From Dolomedes plantarius (lineage: Eukaryota; Arthropoda; Arachnida; Araneae; Dolomedidae), in the NCBI GenBank assembly GCA_907164885.2, contig OU015490.1, positions 210,939,943-211,003,942 on the forward strand: a stretch of DNA of 64,000 nt, given 5' to 3'. Below, piece after piece: positions 35,234 through 49,849 of the stretch. The position numbers and the translations under genes were made by a program. The notes under the pieces are model-generated. The model did not search any database, was not told the DNA's origin, and saw only the letters and a program-made list of their open reading frames with translations. The first letter of the stretch is position 1; the number at the start of each line of letters is the position of its first letter.

Positions 35234-35643
35234 TAAAAAATATTTATTTATTTATATATTTGTATTGAAATAGATTGTGTGCCTTAGAATATCTACTACT
35301 TTTCACAAGCAAATAGAAAGATAAAATTTACCTTTTAATTACATCACGTGTCTTACGGCACGGCACGGCACACATATAAGAATAAAACTAATATATACTG
35401 CATTTTATCAATGTACACTGCCTCTGCAATTCCCGGCTGAATAAATGAAGGGCATAAAGAAAATATGATCTTCGTCATGTTTTTGGTTGCATCTCGGTCC
35501 CGCTGATAACAAGTTAGACGGAAATATTAGTTCCGAGAGCTGACTTGCACCAAAATCATACTTTTTCATTTGCTCTTTAGGGTAACTTAATCTTCTAGAA
35601 TTCCTAGTACGATTTCCTATTTCCTGTTACTTTATTTGAAGGA

Positions 35644-36450
<807 letters not shown>

Positions 36451-36477
<27 letters not shown>
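36451..36477. repeat. (AT)n microsatellite, left of long-TIR element
   Basis: Ends in TA immediately before the terminal repeat CAGTATGCCC. Confidence 0.95.
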
Positions 36478-36839
36478 CAGTATGCCCACTAAAGTCCCTT
36501 CCCACCCTCTTAACTTCGGAACGGCTGCTGCTATATTCATAAAAGTGGTGTCTAGGTATCGTAAAGTAGCAATGCGCTACTGAATTCAACCACCTACCAC
36601 GCCACCTGGTGGAAAACTGAGGAATTAGCAATCCTATCTCGAAAACGCAACGGGATAGGGAAAAAAGTGATTTACAAAGTTGTAGAAAATCATCGATTTA
36701 GTACGAAAAGATACCTTGTGGACATTAATGAGAAGACTACAACGGTTAAAACGCGCATTTGTTTTTTCGTGATTTCCTACACTGTGACGTGACAAAAGGA
36801 TCTGAGAAAGAAAAAATAGCTAATTTTAACAATATACCT

Positions 36840-37150
36840 TTATTTGAGATATTCAAACTTCTCACCGTCAGCAGCAATACACATTTGGATCCTCGTTTGA
36901 ATCTCACGTTGCACACGGAGCATAGAGCGTGACACGTTGGCACAAGCATCCGTAATGCGTCGTTTAAGGTCCTGCAATGTTTGTGGAGGGGTCGCATACA
37001 CCTGCTGTTTCAGGTATCCCCACAGGAAAAAGGCCAGTGGAGTCAGATCAGGCGATGGTGGAGGCCACTCTTCGAAACCACCATACCCAATTATTTGGTC
37101 CCCGAATTCCTTGACGAGGTACTGCTTCACTGGAGATCTCAGCTTTGGAA
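36840..37150 (-). pseudogene. Mariner-type transposase C-terminal fragment
   Basis: The frame includes WPPPSPDLTPLAFFLWGYLK, then QQVYATPPQTLQDLKRRI and a tail RIQMCIAADGEKFEYLK before a stop. The SPDLTPL-FFLWGYLK block is characteristic of the SETMAR/mariner-like DD(E/D) transposases of arthropods. Upstream sequence remains readable for a few codons (LRSPVKQYLVKEFGDQI) and then stops being homologous. The first two catalytic residues are absent. Confidence 0.85.
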
Positions 37151-37367
37151 TACTCAGCCATGACCACGAGCATCAACATACTACAACCCCAAGAAGATGT
37201 CTCTTTTATAGCTGTTTTAGAGGTGAACAGGCGTGTCGTTTCTTACGTATTTGCATACTGCAAAAATTTCGAACACCAAGCGCAAGTTGCTTTGAGTTGA
37301 TGCGACACTATTTTGCACGATCTACGTATTGTCTACTCTGTTTATAAAGACAATCAGCACAAGGATG

Positions 37368-37440
37368 AAACCCTCGAGGTTTGAACCCAGGTCCTTTTGA
37401 TTGGGGATCAAAAGCGATATACCACTGTCCACGTTGCGGT
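37368..37440 (-). repeat. tRNA-like sequence inside the transposon
   Basis: On the minus strand, GGACCTGGGTTCAAACCTCG contains a canonical B box (GGTTCAAACC), preceded by an anticodon-arm-like CTTTTGATCCCCAATCAAAAG and an A-box-like TGGTATATCGC. The T-stem pairs poorly and no clean acceptor stem was found, so this is a tRNA pseudogene or SINE head rather than a working tRNA gene. Confidence 0.4.
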
Positions 37441-37801
37441 GTCGTGTTTTGCCCGAAAGATAATCATTTCTCCTTTCGTTCAAGTTTCATGACGTTAAAG
37501 TGGAGGAAATCCCGAAAAAACAAATGCGCGTTTTAACCGTTCTATTCTTTGCATTAATGTCCACAAGGTATCTTTTCGTACTAAATCGATGATTTTCTAC
37601 AACTTTGTAAATCACTTTTTTCCCTATCTCGTTGCGTTTTCGAGATAGGAATGCTAACACCGCAGTTTTCCACCAGGTGGCGCGGTAGGTGGTTCAATTC
37701 AGTAGCGCATGGCTACTTTACTATACCTAGACACCACTTTTGTGAATATAGCAGCAGAAGTTCCGAAGTTAAGAGGGTGGGAAGGGACTTTAGTGGGCAT
37801 A

Positions 37802-39348
<1,547 letters not shown>

Positions 39349-39416
<68 letters not shown>
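39349..39416. repeat. (TA)n microsatellite
   Basis: About 34 units joining the pogo-like element directly to the 5' LTR of the next element. Confidence 0.97.
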
Positions 39417-39417
<1 letters not shown>

Positions 39418-39863
39418 CATTAAAAACCCCATACCACTTTAAAATCTAACATTATTCTAAATTCCCTTGGGCGTACGAGCTAAATTTCGCTTTTGATTCT
39501 AAGTTCTAATAACCTCGAGAGAAAATATTAAATGGCTTCCTTTTTCAAATAGGCGCGGCGTCCCCAATATTTTAGATAAGCTCTGCGCAGATTATATAAA
39601 ACCACATGTGACTTATCGACAACAGCAAATCCCTAATCGCTATCCTGATCACATGACAAAGTTTATATAAACCACATGAACGGAAACCTGTAGGCTTTTC
39701 GGATTTTGTAACTGTCTTGAGAAGACGTATTCGCCGACGAAATAAAAACTAGTATAATGCTGTAACTTGCTGCGTCGAGTATTATTATAGCCACGACTAC
39801 ACCATCATTGCCTGTGATGTGCTGGACGCCCATTTTTTCCTTGGGTTGTCCAGTATATTACAT
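39413..39863 (+). repeat. 5' LTR of the LARD-like element
   Basis: Shared sequence starts TATAACATTAAAAACCCC and ends CCAGTATATTACATA. It contains a TATA-like TTATATAAAACCACATG and a possible polyadenylation word AATAAA (CGACGAAATAAAAACTAG). It lacks the usual exact TG start; TGTAA...TTACA may have been the ancestral ends. Confidence 0.8.
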
Positions 39864-42205
39864 AAAGTCGGCTGGAATACCTCCCCTCGGATACAGGCAG
39901 TAATTTTAAGCCGCCGTTAGTCGATTCCGACAGAAAAAAAAATCCCTCGACTTTCAAATGTGAGATATAGGACTAACCTTCAACCTGAATGGATACCTTG
40001 ACTGGAAAATTGTGCTGCGTGTGTCGCGTGAAAATCCCGTGGATTCCCACGAAGTGAACTTTCATTGAATCTGAAAAAGTCGCTGACTTCGGAGTGTGGA
40101 ATTACCTGGTATTAATGATTTTCAACGACGAGTTGTCGACCACCAGTGTTAGTTTTGTGTACTGCAATATGAATATTTTCCAGTCGTCGAATCATGTGAA
40201 CTTCCGAAGTTTCGTGGCAGAGATTTCGTGAAAAAATATTTTCAGATTATGTGAAACGTCGATTTTCACTAATCGTTGACCTGGGGATAAAAATATCCCG
40301 AGAAATTCTGCGAAAACATATGCTGTGTGCAGTGGAATAATCTGTTGGATACAACGTACGAAGTTTTCAATTTAATTGACTGGAAATTCACTTTTATGAG
40401 AGACTTTCATCTAGTGTCATCTCCAATTGGGATACTGAGTTTTAGGACTATTTCGAAATAAAAACTGTCACCTTGGGACTAACTAAGCCAAGGACTTCAC
40501 CAATAAGTTCAGAATAGAGCTGCAGATGTTAAATATATGAAAAATGTGTATAATTAATTTGGAAATAATAATGGTGAAAATTAATAAGGATAATGGTAAA
40601 GAGTGTGAATAACCGCTTCAATTGGTAAGCTAAAATTTACGAATTATTGTTAAGGGTGAAAAATTTTAATATTAATAGATACTGATAAAAATTTATTATA
40701 AATGTGTTTCGGTGAAAGTATGTTCAAATTATTGATCTAATTAAGTACCCATGATAAAAAATAAATCGATAAAGAGTAAAACGGAAGTCAGAATCATTGG
40801 TTTAAAACGTGTATTTTGTTTTTGATTTTAAGATGTTTCATTTTGATTTGCATTTTGATGGAATTTTAAGAGTATATTTTTTCATATTATAAGATATTTG
40901 AATTTAAAGAAATTTTTGAGACTTATATGTGATAAATTTATTATAAGTGTGTGTTTTTAGTGTAATTTTATAATATTTCCATGTTCTTTTTCTGATAATG
41001 AATATTTTAGTGTTTTAAGATAGTTAATGATCCTTGGTTACGTTAAACTGAAATATTAAATGAGTAAAGTAATGTTACGAGTATCTAATTTAGCACGCAG
41101 TTCTGAATCGTCGCGGAGAAAAAGAAAAAAAATATAACGTAAATAATTTCCGTTTTCGAGCGCGTTGTATTACATTTCGAAGGTCGCCTCCGCAATAAAT
41201 TTGAATGCTCAGCATTAGTTTTGTAAACACGATCACGAAAAGAGCCAAACTTGTTTTGATTCATTTAACTTAGGATTTTTGCGGTTCTAAATTTAAACAT
41301 ATGATGCCTGTGGTTTTGGTTTTGGAAAATATCTGAAGGGATAACATAGTAATTTTCAGACATCAAGAAAATTTTATAATTTAAGTACTTTGACATATTA
41401 CATTTGATGTTGAGACCTCGTAAATTGTTCTACGAATTTAAGTAAAGGAGATTTCTGGAGGTTCAGTCGACAGTTAAAACAATTATAACATGACTTAGGG
41501 TGCCAAAAAACCACAATTGGAGAATTGAAAAAACCATTGTATGTTATATTTGGTTCATCCGCCCCAGAAAATTCTCGAAATGGAAATAATGAAGAATAAT
41601 AAATAAATAGGAAAGGTAATATTATAATGAGAAATATGTTTTAAGATATTAAATACAAATGATGAATATTTGGGAACTTTACAGCGAGGATTCATACCAA
41701 AATGTGATATAAGAAAAGAAAAATTAATTTTGGTTTATCGATTTCATGATTAACTTAATAAAACTGAGATGGGTATTGGTAAAAGAATTTTGATTATTTG
41801 TGTCAATTAATAGAATAATAGTTTGAAATTTGAACATTAACATTAAATTATAGCAATTGATAGAGAATATTAAGGTATTATTATTATTGGTATTAGGAGT
41901 ATTTTATTATTGTGTGATTAATACTTTCATATGTTGTGTATAAAATTGATAGACCAAACTTTCACACTAAACGAGATTCTGAAATTGTCCATGCTTGCAG
42001 TTTGAGATATTATAATGCACCAGAGAACTTAAAACTACACCACGAATAATGACAAACATTAGATCCAGTTTTCTTTCTTTTCTATGTGATGCTTAACATC
42101 ATTATATTTTTTTTTAAAAATTAATATAATTAATTATGTGTTGTCCTACTAAAGATATATTAAAAAAATAAAAAAAAAACTGTCTAACTTAAACTTTCTT
42201 CTTAA
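39864..42205. other. Non-coding internal region of LARD-like element, left
   Basis: No open frame of note on either strand. The first about 400 bp are moderately GC-rich; the rest is AT-rich. No convincing tRNA primer-binding site was identified after the LTR. Confidence 0.6.
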
Positions 42206-44633
42206 CCCTATCACTGTAACCTGGGGTCCACGCGGACCCCAGGCACTTTTAACTAGTTGCCAAAAAATATATATCGTACTTTGAGGGGTCTAAGCCAGTG
42301 ACATCTCATCTTAACATGTGTGTAACACAGAGTAAAAATTGAATTGCATAAATATTAGGGGTTTTGGTTTTTTTTAAATTTGAAACATATATATCACATT
42401 TCTGTAACCTGGGGTCCGTACGGACCCCAGCGTTATATCGGGTGTCTGAGAACTATTGGACACATTAAAAAAGAATGAAAAATATCTAGGAACAATGACG
42501 TGTTTTTGATAACGAGTATTAATAACAAGGACCGAAAGTTTTTGTTTCACAACAATGTTATTCCCAGAATTCGACAGATGGCGCTAGATGATGCGACAGG
42601 TGTGTTTGAATTTTTCTCGTTGCGCGCCTTTCAGTTGAGAGCTGTTATTTGAAGCTGCAGCATGTCACGACAAAGAGTTTTGATAGACGATGCTTTACGC
42701 ATGATACAAGAAAGTGATAGTGAAAACGATGTAGATATAGATAGCTTCGGTGAATTATCTGAGTCTGAAGAGAGTGACGCAAATATTCAAGATTCGAATA
42801 TTGAAACCGATAGGGAATCGGAAAGTGACGAGTACACAGACGAGTATTCACCCATCTCTTGAATCAAGCACATACTTTTGAATCGCCGTCAGGACGTAAG
42901 TGGACCATAGAAAAACGTAGTTCGGTACAAACTTTGGCAGCTAATATTTTACGAGAGAATAGTGGATTAGCAGGAGATGCCAAGAATGTATCTGACAAAT
43001 TAGATTCACTAAAAATGTTTATACATCTGAAATGATCAATGTTATTGTCCGAGAGACTAATAGAAGGGCTAAAAAAGTGATTGCAACTAGGAATCAAGCC
43101 AATCCGGCAAATGAGGATAATTGGACTGAAACAGATGTAATAGAACTCTACACTTTTATTAGATTACTCTTACTCGGTGGTTATAGAAATCTGCAAACGA
43201 AAGTTTAGAAGAAATGTGGTCTTTGGACAGTGGAAGGCCGATATTTCATGCTACAATGTCTATGCGACGTTTCCAAAATTTGCTTCCTTTCTGTCGGTTT
43301 CACAATGATGCAACAAGAAAACAAAGACTAGACGTAGATAAAACTAGCTGCCTGTCGGGATGTCTGGCAAATGCTTCTCGAAAATCTGGTGAAATATTAC
43401 AAGCCCGGAAAAGATCTGACAGTCGATGAGCAATTAGTGACAACTCGTGGTCGATGCAGATTTCGACAGTACATACCGAGCAAGCCCGAAAAGTATAGAT
43501 TCCAAATATTTTGGTGCTGTGATTCCACCACTTCGTTTCCTTTGAAAGGAGAAGTGTATGTTGGACGATAACCTGGTACTGCAGTTGGAGCAAACAATGT
43601 TTTTGATCTCGTCAGGCGATTAGATGACCCTTGGAAGAACAAAGGACGCAACGTTATCATGGACAATTACTTCACCAGCGCTCAGTTACCAGAGGACCTA
43701 CTAGCTGTGAAAACTAGAGTGGTTGGAACAATTCGAAAAGAAGTCCCAAAAGAGTTGCTACCAAATCGTCAGCGTGAAGAGAAGTCTTCTAGCTTTTGTT
43801 TTGATAAATAACTGACTTTAGTTTGCTACACTCCAAAGAAAGGGAAGGCAGTCATTTTGCTCTCTTCCATGCATCATGACAAAAACGTCATTTAGGAGAA
43901 AGACAATAAGCCAGATATTATTACTCATTACAACGCAACAAAATCTGGAGTTGACAACATTGACAATTTATACAGATTGTACTCATGCAAGCGAAAAATA
44001 TGCCGTTGGCCTATGGTCTTCTGGTTCAACATGCTCGACTGCGCAGCTGTTGCTGGATACATAATTTGGATTTTGAAATATCCAGACTGGGAATCTGGGA
44101 AGCGCCATCGATGTCGATTGTTCCTGAAAGACCTTGGGAGAGAGCTGCTCAATAACCTCATTCAGAGAAGACTTCAGAACGTTCAGTCGATGCAGCCTGG
44201 AGTTCGTTATTCATTGAAATCTTTGGGGGTTGAAATTCCGTCAGGACCCGGAATTCAAGAGAAAAGTAAAGAGGTACGATACCAGCTATGTCCACCTTCT
44301 TTGGATAGAAAAGTAGAGACCCGATGTACTAATTGCCATATACTGTGTTGCCCGGAACATCAGAAGACCATTAGTGAGGTATGTTCAGCGTACATTTAGA
44401 AATGCAGAATGAATCTGTTAATATGACTGTAAAATTATTATGTTCTTAGTTTTATAAATAAAATTGTTTAAGAAAATATCTGAATAATCGTTAATTACTT
44501 ATAAGATAATTAAAGGAATGCAAAATTAACTTTAATGTGATGTAAATCGTATAAAATATGTAAATTACAATATGGAGTCCGCGTGGACCCCAGGTTACAA
44601 CAGGGTATATTTCGAAACGATACAGTGATAGGG
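42206..44633 (+). mobile_element. piggyBac-like transposon, complete ends
   Basis: A 2428-bp element flanked by TTAA (42202-42205 and 44634-44637) with perfect 13-bp terminal repeats CCCTATCACTGTA. Subterminal palindromes of the form GGGGTCCACGCGGACCCC lie just inside the left end (42233-42250), again as GGGGTCCGTACGGACCCC near 42412, and in related form (GAGTCCGCGTGGACCCC) near the right end. The transposase is broken, so mobility would need a source in trans. Confidence 0.95.
42662..44399 (+). pseudogene. piggyBac-like (PGBD4-type) transposase
   Basis: N-terminus 42662-42862 is acidic (ESDSENDVDIDSFGELSESE). After shifts come AANILRENSGLAGD and TDVIELYTFIRLLLLGGY. 43214-43429 reads FHATMSMRRFQNLLPFCRF. 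From 43371 to 44399 one frame holds the core: YKPGKDLTVDEQLV and RFRQYIPSKPEKY (first Asp), VIMDNYFTSAQL (second Asp) and YNATKSGVDNIDNLY (third Asp), then CKRKICRWPMVFWFNMLDC. It ends with a Cys-rich finger, CTNCHILCCPEHQK. This frame has stops at 43569, 43809 and 43893. At least two frameshifts lie upstream of it. All three catalytic Asp codons survive. Confidence 0.93.
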
Positions 44634-44637
44634 TTAA

Positions 44638-46602
44638 GAATACTATTATATGTGAATTTATTTTTGGATCTCAGTTTAAACACCGACTATGACAACTCTA
44701 CTTCTTTAACCTTTCAGTAAATTTCCTATTTCTTGAATACACTTTCCTATCACCCAACTCTACAAGCGCGTTGGATGCCGTCCCAACTGTTTAAGATCTT
44801 TTTTAATTTTTTTTTACTATTTGTTTTTAATTCAACAACTCAGTCACTTAAAGTGCTGAAGATTATATGCTTGAGTAATGACTAAAACAGGGCTGGGATG
44901 GCCACTCCTTTTGTCCTCCCATTTCTATATATTATACTCCCACAGGTATGACAACTGCACCTTTTCCTTTTTCTCCATCTGTGTACTATGCAAGATGCTG
45001 TTTTTCAACGCAGTCATATTCTGTCGGAGATTCACGGTTAGTCCACTGTACGGCTAAAAATACTCTTCCTCCTTATTAGTCAGAGAACAATATGGAGAAA
45101 GAAAACCCACTTGTTACACAAACATAAACACAAACCTCACTGCTTAGAGGTAGAATTAAAGAATTTGAGACTAAGAGTTGGGGAACACACATACAACAAG
45201 GTACCTTCAAAACAAGGAAATGGATCCACATAAACTTATAATAAATGTACAAAAATGAATAGTAGATAAATAATTTGAAAATAAAGTGAAAAGTATTGAG
45301 AATTAATAAATAAAGTTAGAATAAATATGAATAAGTATAATTAAAGAATATTGCATAGAATTCTGGAATGAATAAATATTGTCGAAATAAAATGAATATA
45401 AGAAATGATGAAATGAGAATAATAAGAAATATAAAAGATATTAAAAAGAGATTTTTGTTGATAATAAGTAATATTGAAATAAAGGAGATAATGGATATTA
45501 AGAAAAAATAATGAGATAAATAAAGATACGAAAACTAGATAATGAGTGATATGTTTTGTAATTTTTATGTACAATTGATATATTTGAAGTGTGATTTTAT
45601 TAAATCTTGTGATTTTTATTGAAAGTGTGATTTTTATTATAAACTGTGATTTTTATTATAAACTGTGATTTTTATTATATAACTAAAGAACTAATTTTCT
45701 TTATATGTAAACAAGTCGAGATAATGTGATGTTTATGTATTCTACGTTTGTGAAGCAGAAATAACACAGCACTAAAAAGACTGTGATTTTTTTTGTACCC
45801 AACTACAAAGGACTTTTTTTTTTATTTAAGCCAAGATATTGTAAATTTTTTTGGGTATTCTGCACTTGCGAGATGATAGGTCACATAACCTACCGAACTG
45901 TGATTTTTTTTTGTACTTTTCTCAAGCAACATACTGTAGCTAACATAATAAGGACAGTGAACTATAAGCTACCATGTGTACCTTACAAACTTTTTGGACT
46001 CATCCCAATGTTGTGAGAATTGAGAAGGAAAGTACAATAACTTCAAATTATTATTGTCATGTTCTATTCCATTTACTTAACATGTTTGTTTGTTGATTTT
46101 GATATTTTCATTGTTATATTCTATTATTTGTGTGAGTCGACTCAAAATTAAAACTGATGTAGAGTGAAAATTTGATAATTTTTTTAATTAAATTTAATTG
46201 ATTTTTTTTTGAGATTTTGTTGTGTGGGGAAAGGTCGCCCTGCACAGCAATTTTCAGTTGATGATAGGTGCATTTTAAAAATTTAAATTTTTTTCACAGC
46301 AACAATATAAGAAATTTACATAATTTACAATTTTCTATAGTTGATCATTAATTACTATAATTTTTTTTGTTTTTGTTGTGTTCATAAATTAGTAAATCAT
46401 TAGTGTATTTTTGTGTATTCAATATTGAAATGTGCAATGTCTTGCCATGTGATCATCATACTAAATTAACTTAAAACATATGTTCCTTTTCAAACTTTTC
46501 CAAATTTGTGGTCGACGCCCATTTTCCTCACATGGTCGGGTGAGTCTGTCCTCCAATGCAGGCATTGTTGGTCAACCTCTTCTCGGACGGGGGGGGATAT
46601 TC
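44638..46602. other. Non-coding internal region of LARD-like element, right
   Basis: AT-rich, with a small tandem repeat at about 45586-45680 (TGTGATTTTTATTATAAAC, three to four units) and further CTGTGATTTTTT words near 45780 and 45899. Open frames at 45341-45574 and 45783-46016 show only low-complexity sequence. Confidence 0.6.
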
Positions 46603-47047
46603 TATAACATTAAAAACCCCATACCACTTTAAAATCTAACATTATTCTAAATTCCCTTGGGCGTACGAGCTAAATTTCGCTTTTGATTCTAAGTTCTAAT
46701 AACCTCGAGAGAAAATATTAAATGGCTTCCTTTTTCAAATAGGCGCGGCGTCCCCAATATTTTAGATAAGCTCTGCGCAGATTATATAAAACCACATGTG
46801 ACTTATCGACAACAGCAAATCCCTAATCGCTATCCTGATCACATGACAAAGTTTATATAAACCACATGAACGGAAACCTGTAGGCTTTTCGGATTTTGTA
46901 ACTGTCTTGAGAAGACGTATTCGCCGACGAAATAAAAACTAGTATAATGCTGTAACTTGCTGCGTCGAGTATTATTATAGCCACGACTACACCATCATTG
47001 CCTGTGATGTGCTGGACGCCCATTTTTTCCTTGGGTTGTCCAGTATA

Positions 47048-47053
<6 letters not shown>
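46603..47053 (+). repeat. 3' LTR of the LARD-like element
   Basis: No difference from the 5' LTR was seen over its length. It is followed by (TA)n. Confidence 0.8.

Positions 47054-47078
<25 letters not shown>
47054..47078. repeat. (TA)n microsatellite after 3' LTR
   Basis: Short TA run; with 39349-39416 it flanks the LTR element on both sides. Confidence 0.93.
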
Positions 47079-47434
47079 AATTCCTTTTTTATCATTACAC
47101 AAAATTGGAAATATACTTTTTCTTGCATACAAAAAGCCCCTTATATATCAACTATAACATTTTCCTCTTATGACAAATAAGGACCTACGCGGATCTTAGC
47201 ATTTTATTTTATGAAATCATATTATTCTACTTAGGGAGCACTTTTCTCTTTTAGCGGCAATGGGGGAATGTAATTTCTCTGCAGAAACCTGTTTTGTTTG
47301 TTTTTCCGTGAGATTGCTTTGAAAAAGACTTCTCTTCAGAAATATCCACGTTTTTATAGCGTACACTCGAGGAACATTTCTGTTTTTGCCAGTAGGTTTT
47401 TGAGTTTATAAAATTTAGAAATGTCTATTGAATG

Positions 47435-47497
<63 letters not shown>

Positions 47498-48282
47498 TAA
47501 GCATAAATTAATTGGAAAATATTCCAAAAATTTCAATTATGAGTCTAGTTGATAAAGTAGCTTTTTCCAGGACTAATCTTTAATGACATTTTATTTCATT
47601 ATGTGGGACTTGTAAAATAGTGATTTTGCAATTAATATACAAGGCGTATTTCTTCTTTTTATAGAAGATTTTATTTTCTCTTGACTCATCGATTTATTAG
47701 CTTTAATACATTTATAAACCGTTAGAATTTCTCTACTTTTATTTGAACTATCACTTCTTATGTTTTTTTCTATACAACTACATCAAAAGAATACTTCTTT
47801 TATTATGTCTAAGAAGAAAAATTATATCTTGACACACAAAGAGCATTTTCCTCAAAGACAAAAATAAACACCTCTAATAAAAATATTTACATACTACATG
47901 CACTACAATTTTATTCTGTAAATACGTGTATGGATTATTGAATGAACATGTTATTTTATTGTCAGTTTTCTGCACCCTTGATATTTTTACGACATTTTTA
48001 TGAAACTCTTTACACAGTGTTGACGCTTTTGGGATTATGTTTATGGCTTCTGTTTTGATACTTACTAAATAATACAAATTGCTAAGTTATAAATCAAAGT
48101 AGACTTACTATAATTGAGGATGTCTTAGTCATAAACCCCTCTGATTATCATCTGTTTTTCCCATTTTTAAAGGAAATACTTTAAGAATTAAAAATGATTT
48201 TATGTAAAATAATGAACTCTAATGAACAAGAATTACCCCCCCCCCCCAAAAAAAAAAAAATAACAATAAAAAAATAATAAAA
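47079..48282. other. AT-rich DNA with (AT)n and C/A homopolymers
   Basis: Contains (AT)n at about 47440-47494 and a C12A13 run at 48236-48260. No gene recognised. Confidence 0.5.
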
Positions 48283-49555
48283 GGTTTATTTTGGTTTCTG
48301 AAGTTTCTGCTTAGTAAAAAATTATTACCCTAAGAAAAAATAGTAAAAGGTTCATTTGGTTTTCTGAAGTTTCTAGGCAGTGAACAATAATTACTGTAAT
48401 AATGAACAATACTTACTCTAATAAATAAACAAAACATTTATATCGGTTTCTGAAGTTTTTACGCAGCCAGCAATCATTATTTTAAGATTGAGCAGTAATT
48501 GCTCTGAGATTAAATTATAAATGATCTATTTCTTTTGTGACGTTTCTACACAGTGAACAATATCTATTGTAATAATGGACAATATTTACTCCCTGAATAA
48601 ATGAAATAAAATTGTATTGGTTTCTGAAGTTTTTACGCAGTCAACAATTATTATTTTGAGAATGAATAGTAATTTCTCTGAGATTAAATTATGAAAGATT
48701 CATCTTTTTTTCGTTTCTACACAGTGAAAAATAATTACTGTAATAATAAACAATATTTTCTCCCAGAATAAATAAAAGAAAGTTGTAAAATTTTACGCAG
48801 TCGTAAGTTGTAAGTTGTAAGTTACGCAGTCGAAAGTTGTAAGTTTTTACGCAGTCAACAATGATTATATTAAGAATGAATAGTAATTACTGAGATTAAA
48901 TTATGAAAGATCTATTTCTTTTTGTGACGTTTCTACACAGTGAACAGTAATTATTGTAATAATGAACAATAATTTCTCCCAGAATAAATGAAAGAAAGTT
49001 ATATTTGTTTCTGAAGTTTTTACGCAGTCGACAATTTTTATTTTAAGAAAGAATAGTAAATACTCTGAGATTAAATTATAAAAGATCTATTTCTTTTTTT
49101 GACGTTTCTACACAGTGACCGTGAACTATAATTACTGTAATAATGAACAATATTTTCTCCCAGAATAAGTAAAAAAAAGTTTTGTATCGCTTTCTGAAGT
49201 TTCTACGCAGGCAACAACTATTATTTTAAGAATGAATAGTAATTACTCTGCGATTAAATTATAAAAGAACTATTTCTTTTTTTGACGTTTCTACACAGTG
49301 AACAATAATTACTGTAATAATGAACAATATTTTCTCCCACAATAAGTTAAAAAAATTATATCGGTTTCTGAAGCTTCTAGTCAGTCAACAATGATTATTT
49401 TAAGAATGAATAGTAATTACTCTGAAATTAAATTATAAAAGATCATTTTTATGACGTTTCTACGCAGTGAACAATAATTGCTGTAACGATTGACAACAGT
49501 TTCCCTAAAAATAAATCTAAAAAAAGTTTATTTATGTTTCTGAGGTTTCTAATAT
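48283..49555. repeat. Satellite, about 172-179-bp dimeric unit
   Basis: Seven to eight tandem units marked by TTTCTGAAGTTTTTACGCAG (48446, 48618, 49009, 49188 and weaker copies). Each unit has two related half-units of about 85 bp: one with GAAGTTTCTACGCAGTCAAC, the other with GACGTTTCTACACAGTGAAC. One unit (about 48790-48840) carries an extra insertion of AAGTTGTAAGTT repeats. Early units (48283-48440) are shorter and more diverged. Confidence 0.88.
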
Positions 49556-49849
49556 GTTCACCTGAACGTAGTAATTCTTAGATTTTTCATCTCATTAATT
49601 GCCGTATAATAATTGAATGTTAGTCAAATAAAGAATTCAAAGATGCAATTTTAAAGTTCTGTAGAAATCAATTTCTCACTTTATCATTGGATAAAGAACT
49701 GCGGGGAAAGAAATTATTAAACATCTGATTTAAACGCTTAAGTCGAGAATATAACAATAGTATCGTAAAATTATTCTCATACATTTCACATGATGTTTAT
49801 AGTATGTGATGCAGCAAATGTTTTTCTATCATTTGTACTTATGTCTAGA

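Larger units (their letters stand above)
39413..47053 (+). mobile_element. Large non-autonomous LTR retrotransposon (LARD-like)
   Basis: Two direct repeats of about 450 bp (39413-39863 and 46603-47053) appear identical by eye and enclose about 6.7 kb. Both outer flanks are TA microsatellite, so target duplication cannot be separated from the repeat. A G-run (ACGGGGGGGGATATTC) before the 3' repeat fits a polypurine tract. No gag, protease, reverse transcriptase or integrase motif was found inside; the only coding sequence is a decayed piggyBac transposase in a TTAA-flanked element at 42206-44633. Orientation is inferred from the LTR TATA box (ATTATATAAAACC) and downstream AATAAAAAC. A tandem duplication of a host sequence is a less likely alternative. 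Confidence 0.78.

Noticed and set aside
37368..37440. Functional tRNA gene inside the long-TIR element
   Set aside because: T-stem and acceptor stem do not pair properly; better read as a pseudogene or SINE head.
45341..46016. Small genes in the LARD-like interior
   Set aside because: Frames consist of low-complexity AT-rich codons with no motif.
48283..49555. CRISPR-like array
   Set aside because: Adjacent units are homologous throughout with no unique spacers, and the genome is eukaryotic; this is a satellite.
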